DNA of 64,000 nt from Microvelia longipes (Eukaryota > Arthropoda > Insecta > Hemiptera > Veliidae). The first letter of the stretch is position 1. The number at the start of each line of letters is the position of its first letter. The stretch spans positions 48,741,702-48,805,701 of the forward strand of contig JACMZG010001911.1 in NCBI GenBank assembly GCA_018340805.1, given 5' to 3'. The notes below the pieces were generated by a model. The model was not told the DNA's origin, did no database searches, and saw nothing but the letters and a program-made list of their open reading frames with translations. Positions 34,711-45,229 of this stretch are shown in pieces. The position numbers and the translations under genes are program-made.

Positions 34711-34962
34711 TGTTTTTTGGTTACTCCCCTTAGTTAAGAAGATATATCATTGACTTTCCCCTTACTCTAACCCCAACAATGGCCCCATTGTTTTTCTACA
34801 TCCCCAGGAAAGCAAGTATAATGAGGAAAAATATATGAAGGTTAGTAATAAAATCAAAAATCTAAGTAGAGTAACCAAAAAACGGAGTAACTAGTCCGAT
34901 CTGTCAAAGAGGAGTAACAATCTAAAGCAGGTCATATAGATAAAAAAGCAGTAACCTAGAAT

Positions 34963-35553
34963 GGATCCAGGAGGAAGACTAGACTTTAAAAGGATCCAGG
35001 AGGAAGACTAGACTAATGGCTCCCAGATGTGGACTAGACTAAAAGCTCCCAGAGGTAGATTAGACTAAACCTCCCAGTGGTGGACTAGACTAATAGCTCC
35101 CAGAGGAGGACTAGACTAATAGCTCCCAAAGGTGGTCTAGACTAAAGCTCTCAGAGGGGGACTAGACTAATGGCTCCCAGAGGGGGATTAGACTAATGGC
35201 TCCCAGAGGGTGACTAGACTAATGGCTCCCAGAAGTAGACTAGACTAAAGCTCCCAGAGGAGGACTAAACTAATGGCTTCCAGATGTGGTCTAGACTAAA
35301 TCTCCTAGAGGTGGACTAGACTAATGACTCCCAGATAGGATCTAGACTAATGGCTCCTAGAGGTGGACCAGGCTATTAGCTTCTAGAGGTGGACTAGACT
35401 AATTACTCCCAGAGAGGATCTAGACTAATGGCTCCCAGAGAGGATCTAGACTAATGGCTCCCAGAGGTGATCTAGACTAATGGCTCCCAGAGGTGGACTA
35501 GACTAATGGCTCCCAGAGGTGGACCAGACTAATAGCTCCTAGAGGTGGACTAG
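34963..35553 (+). repeat. 26-bp minisatellite array (~23 units)
   Basis: Unit is close to GGTGGACTAGACTAATGGCTCCCAGA (only part shown elsewhere), with point variants (GGATCTAGACT, AGCTCCTAG). It follows an unassigned stretch, 34711-34962, that holds no recognisable gene. Confidence 0.92.
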
Positions 35554-35576
35554 CCAGGTGCTATTTCCCATGCAAG

Positions 35577-35801
35577 ATGAATGTCGAAGGCGATTTATTG
35601 TTTAAAAAGTTGTCTACAATAGAAAAATCTTCGATAAGAAAAATTTACATTTTTCTTATTAGAGTGTATTTAAGAGCGTGGTATGGTGCTACAAGTGCGA
35701 GTAAGGCCCCAATGTCTGACTTGCATTTTATTCAATCATTTGTCAATAACGAGGCTATAGATTTAAAAATTCGCAATAGTGCACTAAAAAGAAAAATATA
35801 A
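35577..35801 (+). pseudogene. 74-aa ORF resembling a transposon-linked protein fragment
   Basis: The frame MNVEGDLLFKKLSTIEKSSI.. includes RAWYGATSASKAPMSDLHFI. From memory this AW(F/Y)..(A)xKAPxxDL pattern occurs in uncharacterised, repeat-associated proteins of several invertebrates, where a HLWYLS..LAFFD block follows; that block is absent here. Likely a fragment of an unidentified mobile element rather than a host gene. Confidence 0.3.
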
Positions 35802-35809
35802 TTAGGCTA

Positions 35810-36197
35810 TAATTATAGCCAAACATTCTCCCAAGTAGCTCGAGAGTTCCGCTCTTCTGATGTGGGCAAAATTACTTTAAAATAAAGATAACTTTACAAA
35901 AAAATCGTTAAGATTTTTATGTACTGGCTTCGCCTGGTCAGTAAAATTGTGAATTGCCTTTTAAATTTTCTATTCCTGCATCCGTAGCAATAAAGTTCCT
36001 TGACTAGAAGCTCGAAATTGTTGTTTTTTTTTATTTATTATTTAAAGTTTCAAACACATGTTAAGAAAGAAATTAAGCAAGCAAACTTGACTAGGTATTT
36101 TACGTACTAAAATGTACTAGAATTAGAGTGGAATAGAATAAGAATACATGTATGAACAAAATGGTTTTAGTTGCCGAATAAAATTATTAAAAACATT
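35810..36197. other. AT-rich spacer
   Basis: No gene or repeat family recognised. Confidence 0.4.
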
Positions 36198-36212
36198 TAC
36201 CTCTTCTATTTG

Positions 36213-36785
36213 AGTCTCTCATGGAGTAGTGATTAAGGTACGCGGCCAATACACAAAATGAATGGACTTTAAACTTCCGAGTTTATTTAGTCATGGGTTC
36301 AATACCAGCACGGGTCTCTAGGGTTTTTATGAGAGGGATACAAATTCTGCGTATCACGTCCTTCAGAAGGGACGTAAAGCCGTTGGTCTCGAGTCTGTGC
36401 GTTGTTAGGTACTCGTTAAAGATCCCTTACCCTAAATGAAATTGGGTATAGGCAAAATTTAGGACCCTCATAGTAGATTTATTATAATACTATTGTGTAT
36501 CTGCCTTGTAGTTTAAAGTGTATGGAGGTTTGGTGTAACAGCAAGGGCACGTGTTGTTCCTAGTTTTCACTAGACAATGAGAGTTAGTGAAAATATGTAT
36601 GACTGCTTGAAAAAGCATGAGAGGAACCATAGAAATCCACGGCTCTTCTGTCTAGATTAGATTAAATATACCTACACTTGAAATTAAAAGGAGCAGAACA
36701 CTATCTTAGGGAGCGGGCAAAAAGGGCTCAACAACGTGGCCTACTTGCCTGGTAGTTACTACCACTCCCCCCATATTACTACTAC
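36213..36785 (+). mobile_element. tRNA-derived SINE with 15-bp target duplication
   Basis: Flanked by TACCTCTTCTATTTG at 36198-36212 and 36786-36800. The head has box A-like GAGTAGTGATTAAGGTACGCG and box B-like GGGTTCAATACC. A body with paired CGTCCTTCAGAAGGGACG and GTAAAGCCGTTGGTCTCG follows, and the tail is (TAC)n-like. At 573 bp it is long for a SINE and may contain a second module. Confidence 0.82.
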
Positions 36786-36800
36786 TACCTCTTCTATTTG

Positions 36801-37841
36801 CCACTCTTGTTCTTACTTTATTTTAATCTAGGAAATTATTCTGACTAAGTCAGTCAAATAGATTTTTTCATTAATATTTTCCAAATAATAAATCAAATTT
36901 CATTGCTAAAATATTTAACTGCATTTAAAAAGAACAATCAATATCATATTTTCGATTTAACACCAAAAAAAAAAAGCGAAAACTATTAATCAGAAATATG
37001 TGAGAACTACTTCATGATAAAATGTGTATACATGGATAATTACACTCTAATTTTCCTATTTTGATAATCTTACGTATTATATTTGTTTAGTATACGTATA
37101 TAGAAAATATAGATGATAGCAAATCAACTTTATATAATTACATATTGTTTGACCATAACAAAAAAAATTAAAAAGTATCTACTTTTAAGTTTTATAAGAT
37201 TTTTATCCAACAAATATTATCTCAGTGAATTTTATTCTATGGCATATATATAATTTTGCGAAGTTAAGTTCTACAAACAGCAATTAATAATTTTAGTAAA
37301 GTGACAATACTTACTTATTTAAGCCAAAACCATTAATACTGTTTCGTAATAACTGTTTAAATTTATCAAACAAATAAAAATTGATTAATAATATATCTGA
37401 TAGACAAGGAAGTAATAGGTTACTGAGAATAAATAAATAAGGTTAAAAAAAGTTAGTTTTGATATTTAGTCAGTGAAAAGGTGTTACATAAGTTATAACT
37501 TGTAAAATTTGCTCCTAGGGGGATAAGTGCTTAGTTTATTTTGTTTTTTCGATATTTTTTAATTTGTATTACTTAATAACTACTTTTTTAGCTTCAATAA
37601 AATCTTTTTTAAATTAAAAGGTAAGCCGTATCATTACATGTTTACTAAAAATATGTCCCAACAAAACAACATTGAAAAATGTGATACTACATACTTTTTT
37701 AACATACGTGGTGGCCACAACCATCTTAACAACCATGGTTAAGAAAAAATAAATTGATTAAGTTCGTCATGGTGATAGTTGAATGGAAAGACATAATTTG
37801 TTTATTCGATCCCTCAAATTTATTGTATTTTCGGTTTTCTG
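36801..37841. other. AT-rich intergenic DNA
   Basis: No gene or repeat family recognised; GC content is very low. Confidence 0.4.
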
Positions 37842-37958
37842 ATTATTTTTTGCAGCGAATCGAATAAACCTGATCTGAAGTCGATAATAGTTAGTACTTT
37901 GTCATTACTTACATTTGGAAATTGGGTTATTACAGTGTTTATACTTTTGTTAACTTAC
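37842..37958 (-). repeat. Interspersed repeat, copy 2 (inverted)
   Basis: Inverted copy of 1050-1170, sharing CGAATCGAATAAACCTGATC. It lies just before a 190-bp (TA)n array. Confidence 0.7.
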
Positions 37959-38020
37959 CAAGAGCCTAAAGAGCCACGGCAAGCAGAGATTTCCAAGTAG
38001 ACGAGACAAAGTTGCCTGCT

Positions 38021-38208
<188 letters not shown>

Positions 38209-38457
38209 GTGTCTGTGCGAGCTGACCTCTCGTAAGAAGGGACCTCTGAAGCACAGTTCAGACATACTCCCGTACCTTTCTCATTACAATCTAAAGAAAT
38301 TCTTTTAAGTATTTTTAAACAAGTATGGATAAGATCGTTGTTATAGTATAGCAAGTGCTACAGACTTAGGGAAAATAAATTTAGGCCCGCATTCGAAGGC
38401 TTTTTCCTTTAATTATTTTTTACGGGCCTAAAGTAGATGATGAATTATAAAGTGTTT

Positions 38458-38577
38458 GTTAGGTTTAAGCTGATTCATACAACATGAAACACTCACTGTT
38501 AGGATTAAGCTGATTTATACAACATGAACAACTCACTGTTAGGTTTAAGTTGATTCATACAACATGAACAACTCACT
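38458..38577 (+). repeat. Three 40-bp tandem repeats upstream of the ubiquitin-like gene
   Basis: Three head-to-tail 40-bp copies (38458, 38498, 38538) start GTTAGGTTTAAGCTGATT and end CAACTCACT, with few differences. They end about 80 bp before the ATG at 38660. The position makes a promoter-associated repeat possible; no known factor site was recognised. Confidence 0.85.
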
Positions 38578-38659
38578 GACGTTTAACAACGTTTTGTATT
38601 TCTTGAGTTATCTGAAGACTAATTAATGGTTATAAAATTCTAGATAGAAAACTGCGAAA

Positions 38660-38728
38660 ATGAAGCTGATATTTTGTGCAATAGCAATTTTACTGGTGAT
38701 AATTGACAAAAGCATGCTGGTTTCATCG
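38660..38728 (+). CDS. Ubiquitin-like gene exon 1 (signal peptide)
   Basis: ATG at 38660 in the context GCGAAAATG, then 23 codons ending VSS before a consensus GTAAGT donor. The leader has one Lys near the start and a run of about 13 hydrophobic residues. Asp and Lys at 16-17 make the cleavage site uncertain. Confidence 0.7.
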
Positions 38729-40567
38729 GTAAGTACTACTGAAAACTATTCCCTAAAAAAATGTTTAAAATTTGGCAAATAAACAGCACTTTTCATAGTG
38801 CCTTTAACCTAAGTTAGCCTCACATATTTAAGTATCAGTCAAAGTCCTATCTAGACAAAATTTAAATCTAAGATTAAAAAATCGCTCAATAGTTAGCAAA
38901 GTACTAAAAGTTATTAACAATACGACAGTTGTATCATATTTATAATAGAGTATATTACTAGATACTTATTGATATATTTCTTTATTTCATGGAAGGAAAG
39001 AATGCTATTTCGCCCAGCAATAAGCTGGCTCCTAAGGCGAAGCCGAGGGAACAAAAGCATGTAATTATCCAGGCAAAGCTAATGATGTTATGAAAAATAA
39101 TGTCAGGGTTTAGTTAATTAGAAGAAAATTTCATTCAAGGGGTGCCCCTCCGGCAGGAAAAAATAAACATAGCCCTTCTATGGGGTGAAAAAAGTTGTTC
39201 CCAAGTAGTTAAAATGGGTCTCTTGCTAAAAAAATGTCGAGATCAAATTTGTAATTTACTATTATTATTTTAAAAACTTTATTTGGTTTTTCATCATGCA
39301 AACAGACATATCATAAATGTTTATTAAAAATATTTGTTTTTTCTAGTTTTGTTAAAAATCTATGGCATATCTCATGCAAAAGCTTAATACAAAATGACCG
39401 GAATATAGTGATATTAATTAGTATTATTGTTTTTAAGATTCAAAGCGGTTCCCAAAATAGGAAATATTACGGTATCCTATACGACTTAATTGCAAGAGTC
39501 AATTTAGAGATTGGGGTAGAGACAATTTTCGAAAGTCTAGGACCATGTTTCTTCTTTAATTTTTAAGGATTTAATATTGGTATATCTAAATTGTTTCACC
39601 CATGAATGGTTCCCATTTTCATAATTGGAAGTTATTGTTGTGTTACTTATGTGCAATTTTAAATATTTACAAAAATACTTTGTAATAATTTTATATTTCT
39701 TTTATTTGTATTATTTCTTGGCCTTAGATTACCTGGAAAATGGTTGCACACCTCCCCCACCCCGTTTAAAATTTTTTAACAACTATGTATACTCCTTCCC
39801 CCCCATAATTTTGAGGTACTCATCAGTGAAAAACCTCTTAAAGAAACCCTGATTTTAAGAAAAAAATGACCCATTACAATCAGTAAATATTACATTTTAC
39901 TTCCAAAAAAGTAGTCATTATGCTGCATATTATGTACCTACGGGAGATAATGGTATTTAAAGGACTTAGCTGTTATTTTTGTCTCTAAAAATAAAAAGTC
40001 TTCTACTGAATGAATGTATTGTGTATATTAATATTGTATTTATTTATATAATAATTTATTTTATATGTATAAATAAATTATAAATATGTATATTGCACCC
40101 CTATGCTGGTTGCTTAAGTTGCTAAACTAAATTTTAACTAAAGATTACTGGTTCTTTAGTTGTCAGTAAATAAAACTGTTTATTTACATTTTATTTAAAA
40201 TATTAATAAATTACAGTATCAATACGAAAAAGAGACAGATGATGAAGAATTCAAAGTCATCTCTATTAGAACTCGCCGTGGCGCCATGGCTTTAAGAGTA
40301 TACTACCAACCTGACAACCCGTACTCATGCTATGACGTTAGGAAGCAATCCAAACTCTACTGCACTTCCAACAAGTTCACAGTCAATGTTCAGTCCACCA
40401 ATACGGTGCTAGCTGTGAAGCAGATCGTCGAGAAGGCTGAAGGATATCCAGTCAAGCTTCAGGTCATGTCGTTTAATTCTCAAATTCTTGATGATAGTAG
40501 ACCAATATCTTCGTATAACATCGTCGACCAAGATGAAGTTGAATTAAAATTAAGTCAAATTCTATGA
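38660..40567 (+). CDS. Predicted secreted ubiquitin-like domain protein (2 exons, 139 aa)
   Basis: Exon 1 is 38660-38728 (23 codons, donor GTAAGT at 38729) and exon 2 is 40217-40567 (acceptor TTACAG ends 40216, stop TGA at 40565-40567), phase 0. Residues 1-23 form a hydrophobic signal-peptide-like leader (MKLIFCAIAILLVII). Residues 24-35 are acidic. Residues 76-139 align by eye with ubiquitin from its residue 12 onward: TVLAVKQIV matches the helix start, and ILDDSRPISSYNI matches the ubiquitin stretch that ends SDYNI. A probable first strand (ALRVYY, near residues 51-56) is separated by a longer turn holding two Cys (61, 72), possibly a disulphide. The protein ends SQIL with no Gly-Gly, so conjugation like ubiquitin is not expected. 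AATAAA lies at about 40598, 30 nt after the stop. Exon 2 is clearly richer in G+C than its surroundings, as coding exons are here. Further 5' exons cannot be excluded. Function unknown. Confidence 0.8.
39106..39851. mobile_element. CAGGGTTT-ended MITE-like element in intron 1 of the ubiquitin-like gene
   Basis: Starts CAGGGTTTAGTT near 39107 and ends TTAAAGAAACCCTG near 39850, so its ends are inverted. Interior stretches (around 39540-39600) are the reverse complement of parts of the element at 58915-59335, which ends the same way. Probably a non-autonomous DNA transposon; superfamily not assigned. Confidence 0.5.
40217..40567 (+). CDS. Ubiquitin-like gene exon 2
   Basis: The exon is open from the acceptor TTACAG at 40211-40216 to TGA at 40565-40567 (116 codons). 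An internal Met at 40286 would give only 93 aa, without the leader. The spliced model is preferred because the frame is open upstream to the acceptor and joins the leader exon in phase 0. Confidence 0.8.
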   Translation, partial: YQYEKETDDEEFKVISIRTRRGAMALRVYYQPDNPYSCYDVRKQSKLYCTSNKFTVNVQSTNTVLAVKQIVEKAEGYPVKLQVMSFNSQILDDSRPISSYNIVDQDEVELKLSQIL

Positions 40568-40679
40568 TTTGATTGTAATGTGTAAAAATATTGTATTAAT
40601 AAAAAATTCTACTTTGGCATCTCTCAATACTTATATTTTTTTCCATCTGTACAGTATAATAATAAAAATAATCTCTATA

Positions 40680-40724
40680 ATTGGAATCCGTAGTTAGCAC
40701 ACAGCACTAACTACGGATTCCAAT
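40680..40724. repeat. Perfect 18-bp hairpin after the ubiquitin-like gene
   Basis: Stem arms 40680-40697 and 40707-40724 are perfect reverse complements (ATTGGAATCCGTAGTTAG), with a 9-nt loop. It lies about 80 bp beyond the likely polyadenylation signal. It may be a MITE remnant; eukaryotic genes do not use such terminators. Confidence 0.85.
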
Positions 40725-40739
40725 AAATATTTACATTTA

Positions 40740-41200
40740 TGCAAATAGTTTGTACGAATACCACACAATGGAAACTCTGCCTACTAGACTCTTCGAATCG
40801 TACATAATGGACATTGAGTGTACAAATGGTAGTGCATAAATCTACCACAATATGTGTACAAAGGTCACTCTACGAATCTATCTGAGTACATCAAGTCTAT
40901 TAAATATTCTCTTAAATTAATTAATTTAATAAGCCCAACTGATAGATAACTAGAACTAATAAAAATTTTAAAAATAATCTTACAAGTCAATTTCTATTCA
41001 GACATATGACACAAAATATGACGTATGATATATTACATAATAGGTTGAGCAATGATAATCTTCAACACTCTCCCTCATTGCTAAACCTAATCTATGAGTC
41101 TCAAGTTCATCTTCTTATACAGAAAATTTAATTTAGGGTTTGAGAAGGTATAGTCAAACAAGGTATAGTATAGTATAGAAGTATAGTATAGTCAAAAAAG
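40740..41200. other. Intergenic stretch, no gene seen
   Basis: AT-rich; contains a short GTATAGTATAGTATAGAA microrepeat at 41150-41195 just before the Copia remnant. Confidence 0.4.
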
Positions 41201-41202
41201 GT

Positions 41203-41746
41203 ATGTCAGCTAGTTGACTCTCAGAGCTTACAGTTAGAACTTTAAGCTCTCCTTCGCTAACAAGCTCTCGGACAATAAAGTGCCGGATGCTTATATGTTT
41301 TGTTCTTAACTCTTTAGTAAATATCTCTAAATCTTCTTGGCTAGTCCCTCCTATTAAACCATCATCAACATATAAAACCCATGACTAATTTACTATTATT
41401 TTTCTTACGAATATACAAGCAGGGGTCAGCTTCACTTTTTTTAAATCCAAGTTGAATAATATAATCAGTAAACCGAATGTTTCAACACCTAGGAGCTTGT
41501 TTCATCCCGTATACGCTTTTCTTTAACAAACACAGTCTCCTAGACCCGTCATCAAAAGCTCCAGGTTGTTGCATAGTTATTGTATCATCCCATACGGAAA
41601 CGTTGTTCATCAATTTGAGATAACTAATTAGCAGCAACCCTTAACAATATTCTGATAGTACTAGATCTTGCTACAGGACTAAAGTTTTCTATAGAACCGT
41701 CTGCATAAGATTTTATTTTAAACACCCACTTATGAGCGTCCACAAG
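41203..41746 (-). pseudogene. Ty1/Copia reverse transcriptase remnant (minus strand)
   Basis: Read on the minus strand from 41746: AHKWVFKIKSYADGSIENF, FSPVARSSTIRILL, then after frameshifts KSVYGMKQAPR-like and IQLGFKKSEADPCLYIRKK, and YVDDGLIGGTSQEDLEIF with the catalytic YVDD. At least four frame changes or stops. Too short to place LTRs. Confidence 0.82.
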
Positions 41747-42046
41747 GGGGGGGGGTCAAACGAGTCACTTGATCCCCCTCGGAAAATCAGAAAAGTTAGA
41801 TTGAACTGCTCTGCAAATTATTAAAAATCTAATGCTTATTTTTCTTTGCTTTATTTTTTACGCACATGTTTCAAGTGGAGAGTTGTTAACGATGTTTTTG
41901 GACATGTGAGTTAAATGAAAATGGGTAGAGTCAATACGAGCACTCAAAGTACTCAAAGCAATGGTACCTGGGTTCTAATCCTGGTAAGAACGATAATTGT
42001 TTATCGTTTTATTAACGTTATATATGTTTATAACTATAAAATAAGT

Positions 42047-43315
42047 ATGGTGCGGTGGTCCGCATGCCAGGCGAATTTTCTTTGGAATGCGTGTTCCCCT
42101 GCTTAACAACCCATTTCTTGTTTAAAGTTCCGGTTTATGCTTTATAAACTAAGCAGTTCCTCAATTATGAAGGACTACTCATAACTCATTATGTCTGTTT
42201 TTTCAAAGGCAATGGGCTGTAAGCTAGTGCAAATAATAATTCGCACTGCCAATTTTAGGGGCATAGTATTGTATAAAACTACATTATGCGGTTTTGTATA
42301 TCCAAATTCTTCGCATTTCCTGTGAAAAATAAAGACAAAATGTGTTACGAGTAGTGCTTTCTAATTGAGTAACTGCTTAGTTTATAAAAGCATAAACCGG
42401 ACCTTTAAGCAAGATGTTGGGGTGAATTGACTAAATCATGATTCACCTCACAACCTATACGCTGGTTGGCACAAAATGAATAATTGATCGGACTGTAATT
42501 TTGTTGAAGTGATGATATGGATAACAAAGAACGCCTTATGAAATCAATTTGGTTATTCTTATGTACCATAAGTCCTGTACATATGGGTAAATAAATAATT
42601 TGGCATGAGCGAGCAGTAAGATCCCTTAAACCCTATGATGATGAAGTGGCCTCTTCTCTTCCTTCTTGTTAATATAAACATGAATTTGTTTAAATCATAA
42701 ACCTGCGATTAGAATGGAAGGTGTTGATGACTTATAATTCTTAATTGGTGGTATAATACCATGAAGGTTGATGGTATTATACCACTGGTGATGGTGATAA
42801 ATATGAGTTGGTGAGAAGTGGCAATGTTTAAGAAATGGCGCTGTTGACACTCTCACACAACCATAAAACTATTAGAAACTTGAATTAGTTGATTAAGAAA
42901 CAATGAGAATTGAACAATTAATCAGCTGTGGGAGCACAATTTATCTGCATAAAAAATTACCACAGGTTGCTGGATCACAATTTATCAGCTTGAACAACCA
43001 CAGCAACTCTAAACATAGATCTAGAAGTTGCTGAGTCTACGTTGCCTAATAAATTGTGACCAGCAATCTGCAATGCGTGGGTGCGTTGCGGGAGTAGCAT
43101 AAATGTAATAACTCCAGGGGAACTTAAATATGTAGTGAATAAAATCTAAGTAGGAACTATGGTATATATTTCAGCTAGAATAACTTAAATTAACAATTAT
43201 TAACAAAATATAAATAAACTATAGGAGAAGTCCTAACACAAGAAATGGGTTGTTAGGCACGGAAACACGCATACCAAATGAAATTCGCCCGGCATGCGGA
43301 CCACCTCGCGTGAAT
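42047..43315. mobile_element. Palindromic (foldback-like) element, 1.27 kb, with nested smaller palindrome
   Basis: Outer inverted ends: TGGTGCGGTGGTCCGCATGC near 42048 against its near complement GCATGCGGACCACCTCGCG near 43297, extending about 75 bp. Just inside the left end a second inverted pair (CCGGTTTATGCTTTATAAAC at 42129 against TTTATAAAAGCATAAACCGG at 42390) forms a ~290-bp palindrome shared with 45230-45500. No transposase. Confidence 0.7.
42748..42785. repeat. Perfect 15-bp stem hairpin
   Basis: GTGGTATAATACCAT and its complement with an 8-nt loop, inside the 42047-43315 element. Confidence 0.85.
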
Positions 43316-43732
43316 TTTGTTAATTAAAATCCCTAAACATTGTTTTTAATATTTAGAAGCATATTTTTATATTTTTAACATAGCGTGTATCACACCCTAT
43401 ACTTTAACTATGGATTAAAGAACTATTCTATGGATTAATATTATTCTGATGTCGAAGGTAGATTTCACTACCATATTTATATCAGGTTAATCGAACATAC
43501 ATCACTTTTTTGTCCTCTTCTGATAAAATGTGTCGATAAGGTTCAGTTTTCGATTTTGAACCATTCAATATCAAATAGGATTAGGCTAATACAAAGAAAA
43601 TTGTTCTTTTGATTTGAAAATTACTTTTTATTCATTCATTCTTATCATAGCAATGTTGAAAACTTACTACATCTGCCTATTTAAATCATCATGTTTGTAC
43701 AATGTCAGGTAAGTAAATACTGATAAAGTAAC
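43316..43732. other. AT-rich spacer
   Basis: No gene or repeat family recognised. Confidence 0.4.
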
Positions 43733-43909
43733 AATAATAAAATAAGTCTCTCCTCTGATGTGTTATTTATTTGTCAACAGCAAGAAAGGACTCAAAACCT
43801 AGCTTCCTAACATCTCACCGGCACTGATGATGACCTTTAGTTGGTTGAAAGCCGGTTATGCTTTATTTTAAATAATTAATACATCAGAGGAGAAACTTAT
43901 TTTATTATT
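43733..43909. mobile_element. 177-bp MITE with ~40-bp inverted ends
   Basis: AATAATAAAATAAGT..CTCCTCTGATGTG at the left and its near complement at the right. The interior includes GACCTTTAGTTGGTTGAAAGC. Confidence 0.75.
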
Positions 43910-45035
43910 CTGATCATGATGAACTCCTCTAGCGCTCATACTTTGAATCCTGTTAAAGTAATAGTTTTAGTAAACTACATGCTATTTTATTTGTACAAGT
44001 ACCTTTAGTCAATTCATGCCCAGCTGGATTGTCCATCGCGAGAATTAATATGGGAAGTATTTGTTAAAGAAGATAAAACAACAAAACCTAATTGTTTATG
44101 TGTGAAATCATTTTCACATGGTACTGGATGAGATTAACTCGACACAAAAACAAAATCAGTTTTGGAGTAATTAATTACTATCTGTCTTTCCAATCCACTC
44201 ATTCATTTCCAGAATTTTTTTTACATTCAGTTGTCAAATGACGATTCATTTCCTTTCCCCTTCCTTATATCCGATAGTGCCGCCCATCAAAATTCTTACA
44301 TCACTCCATACTAATTAATATATGTATACACTAAAAAAAACGTTTGCTTGCGCAGCTAATAATGTAATGAAATTTACCGTTTTTGTATGTTCACGAATTT
44401 ATGGCTAAATGGTCATTTAGTCAATTTTAACAATTTCCTACAGAAAATAATACTTGCCATTCGACCAAATGGGAACTATGGCTAATAATTTAATTAATTC
44501 ATTTAATTAAGTTTAACACATTTGATGATCTCTCATAGCTTTACGTGCTTATTGAATGACACTCAATTGAACCTTTTTTCGTTTTTTCAAACTTTTCAAA
44601 AATTTTTAGCGAATTTTCATAGGGGCCACAGGAAGGCCCCCAGGCCGCAAAGCGGCTCGGTGGGCCGACACAGTGGAGCACCTACGGGCCGAAGGCCCGT
44701 TTCATACATAAAGGGTAGTTAGTTATGTTTTTTGGCCAATAGCTATATTAATTATCTAAGAGATGTTATCTACCCTTATTATTAAAAAGGGGCAACTAAC
44801 ACTCTTAGATCGAAGAGTTAGCAGTGCTACCGGCCAAACTGCACATGTCTATGAGACTGATGTTATGTTTATAGTAATATTAATTACAAATGTTACGAAA
44901 TGTTTATGAATGTAATTGCAACAAAATGAACCAGTAAATGATTATTCAAATGGAACATACAAAATATTAAAAATAAATAAATAGGTGATAAGGGCACATA
45001 TAAGAGACTAGTTTTAGTTTATAGTATTATTTACA
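43910..45035. other. AT-rich DNA with a G+C-rich island
   Basis: 44625-44705 is a G+C-rich stretch (GGCCGCAAAGCGGCTCGGTG, CGGGCCGAAGGCCCG) that looks like part of a SINE or MITE; it is not convincingly coding. The rest is featureless. Confidence 0.4.
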
Positions 45036-45061
45036 CATATATATATATATATATATTATAT

Positions 45062-45122
<61 letters not shown>
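45036..45122. repeat. (TA)n microsatellite
   Basis: TA array with phase breaks. Confidence 0.95.
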
Positions 45123-45123
<1 letters not shown>

Positions 45124-45229
45124 TAATAAAATATTGATGTTAATATGTTTTATTACGTACTTTTTCTTATTTTTTTTTTTACTTTCCTCCTGTACGTATA
45201 CAGAAAAAAAGTGTCCTGTGTTTCATACA

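Noticed and set aside
44522..44722. 66-codon frame over the G+C-rich island
   Set aside because: The Arg/Gly-rich end is produced by repeat-like palindromic G+C sequence, not by a protein family.
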